A DNA stretch of 8,158 bases, from assembly GCA_030690515.1 (NCBI GenBank), contig JAUYGP010000306.1, forward strand, positions 1 to 8,158, written 5' to 3'. Each line of letters starts with the position of its first letter. Positions within the stretch are counted from its first letter, which is position 1. Source of the stretch: Giesbergeria sp. Its GTDB lineage: Bacteria; Pseudomonadota; Gammaproteobacteria; Burkholderiales; Burkholderiaceae_C. The position numbers were made by a program, and so were the translations under genes. Shown here piece by piece: positions 5,499 to 8,158 of this stretch. The notes under the pieces are model-generated. The model did no database searches. It had not been told where the DNA came from and saw only the letters and a program-made list of their open reading frames with translations.

Positions 5499-5632
5499 GG
5501 GGGAGGTGCCTTGTCGGCCCCGGTAGGGGGTTGTTTCAGAATCTTGACGAACACGCGGTGCATGACCAGCCCCACGACGATGAACAACGCCGAGATGCCC
5601 AGCGCAATCCACAGGCCAGGGTCTTGCGACAT
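5495..5632 (-). CDS. 45-residue single-pass membrane protein, translationally coupled to trpC
   Basis: The short protein begins MSQDPGLWIALGISALFIVV, continues through GLVMHRVFVKILKQ and ends in a proline-rich tail (PPTGADKAPPP). One clear hydrophobic helix spans about 8-27, followed by basic residues (H, R, K, K), so by the positive-inside rule the tail should be cytoplasmic with the N-terminus outside. Its TGA overlaps the trpC ATG by 4 bases. The ATG at 5632 was chosen because the helix follows at once; the longer reading runs upstream into a repeat element and is Arg/Pro-rich. No ribosome site is obvious, and a GC hairpin (5645-5659) sits 12 bases upstream. I believe similar tiny proteins sit next to trpC in related genomes, but cannot verify this here. 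Function unknown; possibly a membrane anchor or a leader that couples trpC translation. Confidence 0.65.
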   Translation of the reverse strand: MSQDPGLWIALGISALFIVVGLVMHRVFVKILKQPPTGADKAPPP

Positions 5633-5644
5633 GTCAGTGAGCCA

Positions 5645-5659
5645 TGGCGCTGTGCGCCA
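5645..5659. other. GC-rich hairpin just upstream of the 45-residue gene
   Basis: TGGCGC (5645-5650) and GCGCCA (5654-5659) form a perfect 6-bp stem with a 3-base loop. On the minus strand it ends 12 bases before the ATG at 5632, where it could hinder ribosome access or protect an mRNA end. No T-run follows, so it is not an intrinsic terminator. Confidence 0.45.
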
Positions 5660-5799
5660 CCTGCATGGCATCAAACGGGCGCGGCCCAGGCCAGCGCCCC
5701 CGCGCAAGGGCCGCCCCGCCGCGCTGGGGGCGTCCCCTTCCCGGCTTGCGCAGCGAGACGAGAGAGGGGGAAGGCGCGAAGCGACTCAGGGGGTGCTTC
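5660..5799. repeat. GC-rich REP-like intergenic repeat of Comamonadaceae type
   Basis: This non-coding stretch between trpD and the 45-residue gene begins on the minus strand with CACCCCCTGAGTCGC and ends with GCGCCCGTTTGATGCCATG, a layout I recognise from many Acidovorax-like intergenic regions. It contains nested inverted repeats: CCAGCGC (5691-5697) with GCGCTGG (5721-5727), CGCCCCC (5695-5701) with GGGGGCG (5726-5732), and CCTTCCC (5736-5742) with GGGAAGG (5768-5774). As RNA it would fold into at least two strong stems. Likely roles are mRNA stabilisation, partial termination or simply a mobile extragenic repeat; family recognition is from memory. Confidence 0.65.
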
Positions 5800-5802
5800 A
5801 TT

Positions 5803-6834
5803 TCAAGCCGCCAGCGCATGCGTGCGCGTGACAAGCTGCTCCAGCTTGGCGAGCGCAGCGCCCGAGTCGATGGCCGCGCGGGCCTGGGCAATGCCCTCCA
5901 GCATGGTGGCGGTCACGTTGGCGGCATACAGCGCCACACCGGCGTTCAGGCACACGATGTCGCGCGCCGCGCCGGTGTCGCCCTTGAGCACGCCCAGCAG
6001 CAGATCGCGCGACTGATCGGGCGTATCCACCTTCAGCGCCCGGTTGCTGGCCATGCCGAGGCCAAAGTCCTCGGGGTGGATTTCGTATTCGGTGATCTCA
6101 CCGTTCTTCAGCTCGCCCACCAGCGTGGCGGCACCCAGGCTCACCTCGTCCATGCCGTCGCGGCCATAGACCACCACGGCATGCTCGGCCCCCAGGCGCT
6201 GCAGCGCACGCACCTGGATGCCCACCAGGTCGGGGTGGAACACGCCCATGAGAATGTTGGGTGCCCCGGCCGGGTTGGTGAGCGGCCCCAGGATGTTGAA
6301 GATGGTGCGCACGCCCAGTTCCTTGCGCACCGGCGCCACGTTCTTCATGGCCGGGTGGTGGTTGGGGGCAAACATGAAGCCGATGCCGATCTCGTCGATG
6401 CACTGTGCAATCTGCTCAGGCTTGAGGTTGATGTGCACGCCCAGCGCCTCCATCACATCGGCGCTGCCGCTTTTGCTGGAAACGCTGCGCCCGCCATGCT
6501 TGCTGACCCGTGCGCCCGCCGCCGCCGCCACAAAGGTGGCGCAGGTGGAAATGTTGAAGGTACCGGCGCCATCGCCCCCGGTGCCCACGATGTCGACCAT
6601 GTGCGTGCGGTCATGCACATGCACTTTGGTGGAGAACTCGCGCATGACCTGTGCGGCCGCCGTGATCTCGCCAATGGTCTCCTTCTTGACGCGCAGGCCG
6701 GTCACGATGGCCGCCGTCATCACGGGCGAGAGCTCGCCCTGCATGATGAGCCGCATCAGGTGCAGCATTTCGTCGTGGAAGATTTCGCGGTGCTCGATGG
6801 TGCGCTGCAGCGCTTCCTGGGGGGTGATGGGCAT
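5803..6834 (-). CDS. trpD: Anthranilate phosphoribosyltransferase
   Basis: A 343-residue cytoplasmic enzyme joining anthranilate and PRPP to give phosphoribosyl-anthranilate. The N-terminal helical domain (1 to about 75) is followed by the glycine-rich PRPP loop GTGGDG at 84-89, NIST at 94-97, KHGGRSVSSKSGSADVMEAL at 112-131, the anthranilate-site stretch APNHHPAMKNVAPVR at 156-170 (R170 equivalent to the conserved binding arginine), RTIFNILGPLTNPA at 176-189, and the metal-binding DE at 229-230 in GMDEVS. Length is typical and it is not fused to TrpG. The start ATG has GGAG 8 bases upstream (6846-6843) and lies 25 bases after the exporter gene's stop. Its TGA sits at the edge of the REP-like repeat, which separates it from the 45-residue gene and trpC. 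Confidence 0.97.
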   Translation of the reverse strand: MPITPQEALQRTIEHREIFHDEMLHLMRLIMQGELSPVMTAAIVTGLRVKKETIGEITAAAQVMREFSTKVHVHDRTHMVDIVGTGGDGAGTFNISTCATFVAAAAGARVSKHGGRSVSSKSGSADVMEALGVHINLKPEQIAQCIDEIGIGFMFAPNHHPAMKNVAPVRKELGVRTIFNILGPLTNPAGAPNILMGVFHPDLVGIQVRALQRLGAEHAVVVYGRDGMDEVSLGAATLVGELKNGEITEYEIHPEDFGLGMASNRALKVDTPDQSRDLLLGVLKGDTGAARDIVCLNAGVALYAANVTATMLEGIAQARAAIDSGAALAKLEQLVTRTHALAA

Positions 6835-6859
6835 GGAAAATTCTCCGCAGGGAATGGGG

Positions 6860-7522
6860 TCAGGAAACGGGCCGGTCGGTGAAGGCGAGTTTCAGGCCGA
6901 AGCCGATGAACATGGCACCCGCCACGCGGTCCAGCCAGTGCATCCCGCGCTGAATGGCCCCGGCACGCCGCGCCATCCACGATGCCGCCAGCGCCCAGCC
7001 CGCGTTCACCGGAATGGCGTTGACGTTGAACAGCACGCCCAGCAGCACGAAGGCCAGGGCCTTGTTGTCGGTGCCCGGGGCGATGAACTGCGGCACGAAG
7101 GCCAGAAAGAACAGCGCCACCTTGGGGTTGAGCACGTTGGTCCAGAAGCCGCCCAGGAACACGCTGCGCAGCGAAGCCGCCACCGGCGTGGCCGACTGCG
7201 CTGCGGCGATGGCGGCGCCGTTGCCGCCCCCGCCGCGCGCGAGCAGCATGCGCACGCCCATCCACAGCAGATAGGCGGCGCCCGCCCACTTGAGCACGGT
7301 GAACGCCGTGGCCGACGCCGAGAGCAGCGCACCCACGCCGACAGCAGCCGCAAAGACGTGGACGAAGCACCCAGCCGTGATGCCCAGCCCCGCCACCAGC
7401 CCGGCGCGCGCACCCGAGCGCAGCGCGTGGCTCACGATGTAGAGCACATCCGGCCCCGGCGTAAGGTTGAGCAGCCAGCCCGCGGCGATGAACACCAGCA
7501 GCTGCTGCGGCTCGATGATCAC
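6860..7522 (-). CDS. LysE/RhtB-family amino-acid exporter
   Basis: A 220-residue polytopic inner-membrane protein of the LysE/RhtB family, which exports amino acids or related small molecules using the proton gradient. Signatures: LNLTPGPDVLYIVSHALRSG at 18-37, GLVAGLGITAGCFVHVFAAAVGVGALL at 41-67, KWAGAAYLLWMGVRMLL at 78-94, the family-typical FWTNVLNPKVALFFLAFVPQF at 126-146, LLGVLFNVNAIPV at 160-172 and a last helix at 200-213. About six helices can be drawn, with a Gly/Ala-rich loop at 96-112. The start is GTG at 7522, overlapping the trpG TGA as GTGA, with GGAG 8 bases upstream (7534-7531). Its position between trpG and trpD in the same orientation suggests a substrate tied to tryptophan metabolism (tryptophan, anthranilate or another aromatic), which is inference; family members vary in substrate. 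Confidence 0.9.
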   Translation of the reverse strand: MIIEPQQLLVFIAAGWLLNLTPGPDVLYIVSHALRSGARAGLVAGLGITAGCFVHVFAAAVGVGALLSASATAFTVLKWAGAAYLLWMGVRMLLARGGGGNGAAIAAAQSATPVAASLRSVFLGGFWTNVLNPKVALFFLAFVPQFIAPGTDNKALAFVLLGVLFNVNAIPVNAGWALAASWMARRAGAIQRGMHWLDRVAGAMFIGFGLKLAFTDRPVS

Positions 7523-8091
7523 GCGCGCTGCTCCAGAAAATTGCGCAGCATGGCGTGGCCGTGCTCGGTCAGGATGCTCTCGGGATGGAACTGCACGCCT
7601 TGTATCGCCAACTCTTTGTGGCGCACGCCCATGATCTCGCCGTCCTCCGTCCAGGCCGTCACCTCCAGCACCTCGGGGCAGGTGGCGCGCTCAATGGCCA
7701 GTGAGTGGTAACGGTTCACCGTGAACTGTGCGGGCAGCCCGGCAAAAACGCCCTGTTGCGTGGTGGTGATGACGCTGGTCTTGCCGTGCATGAGCTGCTG
7801 CGCGCGGATGATGGTGCCGCCAAAGGCCGCGCCAATGCTCTGGTGCCCCAGACACACCCCCAGAATGGGGAGCTTGCCCGCATAGTGCTGGATGGCCGCC
7901 ACCGAGATACCCGCCTCGGCAGGGGAGCACGGGCCGGGCGATACCACCAGCCGGTCGGGTGCGCGCTCGGCGATGCCTTCCACGGTGATTTCATCGTTGC
8001 GGAACACTTCCACCTGCGCGCCCAGTTCACCGAAATACTGGACGATGTTCCAGGTGAAGCTGTCGTAGTTGTCGATCATCAAGAGCTTCAT
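7519..8091 (-). CDS. trpG: Anthranilate synthase component II (glutamine amidotransferase), TrpG/PabA
   Basis: A 190-residue class-I glutamine amidotransferase that releases ammonia from glutamine for the TrpE subunit, which turns chorismate into anthranilate. Motifs: MIDNYDSFTWNIVQYF at 5-20, VVSPGPCSPAEAGIS at 49-63 (oxyanion region), the nucleophile elbow GVCLGHQ at 78-84 with C80, the NRYHSLAI stretch at 126-133, and GVQFHPES at 165-172 with H169 and E171 completing the triad. Length is typical of a stand-alone amidotransferase. AAGGGAG lies 6 bases before the ATG, and the ATG overlaps the upstream gene's TGA by 4 bases. PabA (folate) shares these motifs, and one protein can serve both pathways in some bacteria; the trpDC context favours TrpG. 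The C-terminus overlaps the exporter start. Confidence 0.95.
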   Translation of the reverse strand: MKLLMIDNYDSFTWNIVQYFGELGAQVEVFRNDEITVEGIAERAPDRLVVSPGPCSPAEAGISVAAIQHYAGKLPILGVCLGHQSIGAAFGGTIIRAQQLMHGKTSVITTTQQGVFAGLPAQFTVNRYHSLAIERATCPEVLEVTAWTEDGEIMGVRHKELAIQGVQFHPESILTEHGHAMLRNFLEQRA

Positions 8092-8158
8092 GGCTGGCTC
8101 CCTTCCGAGGGCGCACGCAGGCGCGCGAACTCGCGGTGTTCAAACGCGATGTAGGCTT
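8088..8158 (-). CDS. Probable chorismate mutase (AroQ-type) C-terminal fragment, start outside window
   Basis: The open minus-strand frame at the right edge ends AYIAFEHREFARLRAPSEGSQP before a TGA (8090-8088) that overlaps the trpG ATG as ATGA. Only 23 residues are visible. The IAFEHREFARLR pattern resembles the last helix of AroQ-type chorismate mutases (IAFE/IAYE followed by charged residues), and I recall such a gene sitting between trpE and trpG in related bacteria. If right, the operon would encode both the branch enzyme toward phenylalanine/tyrosine and the tryptophan branch. The coding status is well supported by frame and overlap; the identity is tentative. A TrpE C-terminus looks less likely. 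Confidence 0.5.
   Translation of the reverse strand, partial: AYIAFEHREFARLRAPSEGSQP

Noticed and set aside
4770..5831. Plus-strand 353-residue open frame opposite trpC
   Set aside because: It runs antisense through trpC, the small membrane gene and the repeat; composition is typical of a shadow frame and no domain is visible.
5644..7711. Two long plus-strand open frames (412 and 497 residues) opposite trpD, the exporter and trpG
   Set aside because: Both span several well-supported minus-strand genes and their junctions, as expected from third-position GC bias rather than coding.
8092..8158. Tryptophan leader peptide or attenuator ahead of trpG
   Set aside because: The upstream stretch is the coding tail of another gene overlapping trpG; no Trp-codon run or paired hairpins are present.

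Overview
The window looks like a high-GC betaproteobacterial chromosome, most likely family Comamonadaceae (Acidovorax-like). The evidence is the character of the Trp, Ung and QueA proteins and two kinds of extragenic repeat that I recognise from that family: a TCTAGCGCTTAT palindrome (two copies) and a GC-rich REP-like block starting near CACCCCCTGAGTCGC. This taxonomic call rests on recall; no search was run.

Layout. At the left edge is the C-terminus of queA (+). It converges on trpB (-), which stands without trpA and is divergent in the domain that normally talks to TrpA. Next, on the minus strand, is a tight three-gene cluster transcribed right to left: a DUF2975-type four-helix membrane protein (2550-3137), a small Cro/C1-type HTH regulator (2275-2529) and a TonB-like single-pass anchor protein with a Thr-Pro repeat (1587-2270). 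Opposite it, across an AT-rich intergenic region, is a plus-strand lipoprotein gene (3218-3901). That shared region holds a 21-bp-spaced direct repeat that looks like an operator. The lipoprotein gene converges on ung (uracil-DNA glycosylase, -).

The right half is a minus-strand tryptophan operon read from the right edge: probable chorismate mutase C-terminus, trpG, a LysE/RhtB-type exporter, trpD, a REP-like repeat, a 45-residue membrane protein, trpC, then a weak terminator/palindrome and ung. Several junctions overlap by 4 bases (ATGA or GTGA), suggesting translational coupling. TrpG with an off-window TrpE would make anthranilate from chorismate, TrpD adds phosphoribosyl, and TrpC closes the indole ring. 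TrpB would finish the pathway using indole, or indole from a TrpA encoded elsewhere.

No tRNA, rRNA, CRISPR array or transposase was seen. The most interesting parts are the DUF2975/HTH/TonB-like cluster with its divergent lipoprotein and operator-like repeat, the divergent lone TrpB, and the exporter and tiny membrane protein built into the trp operon.
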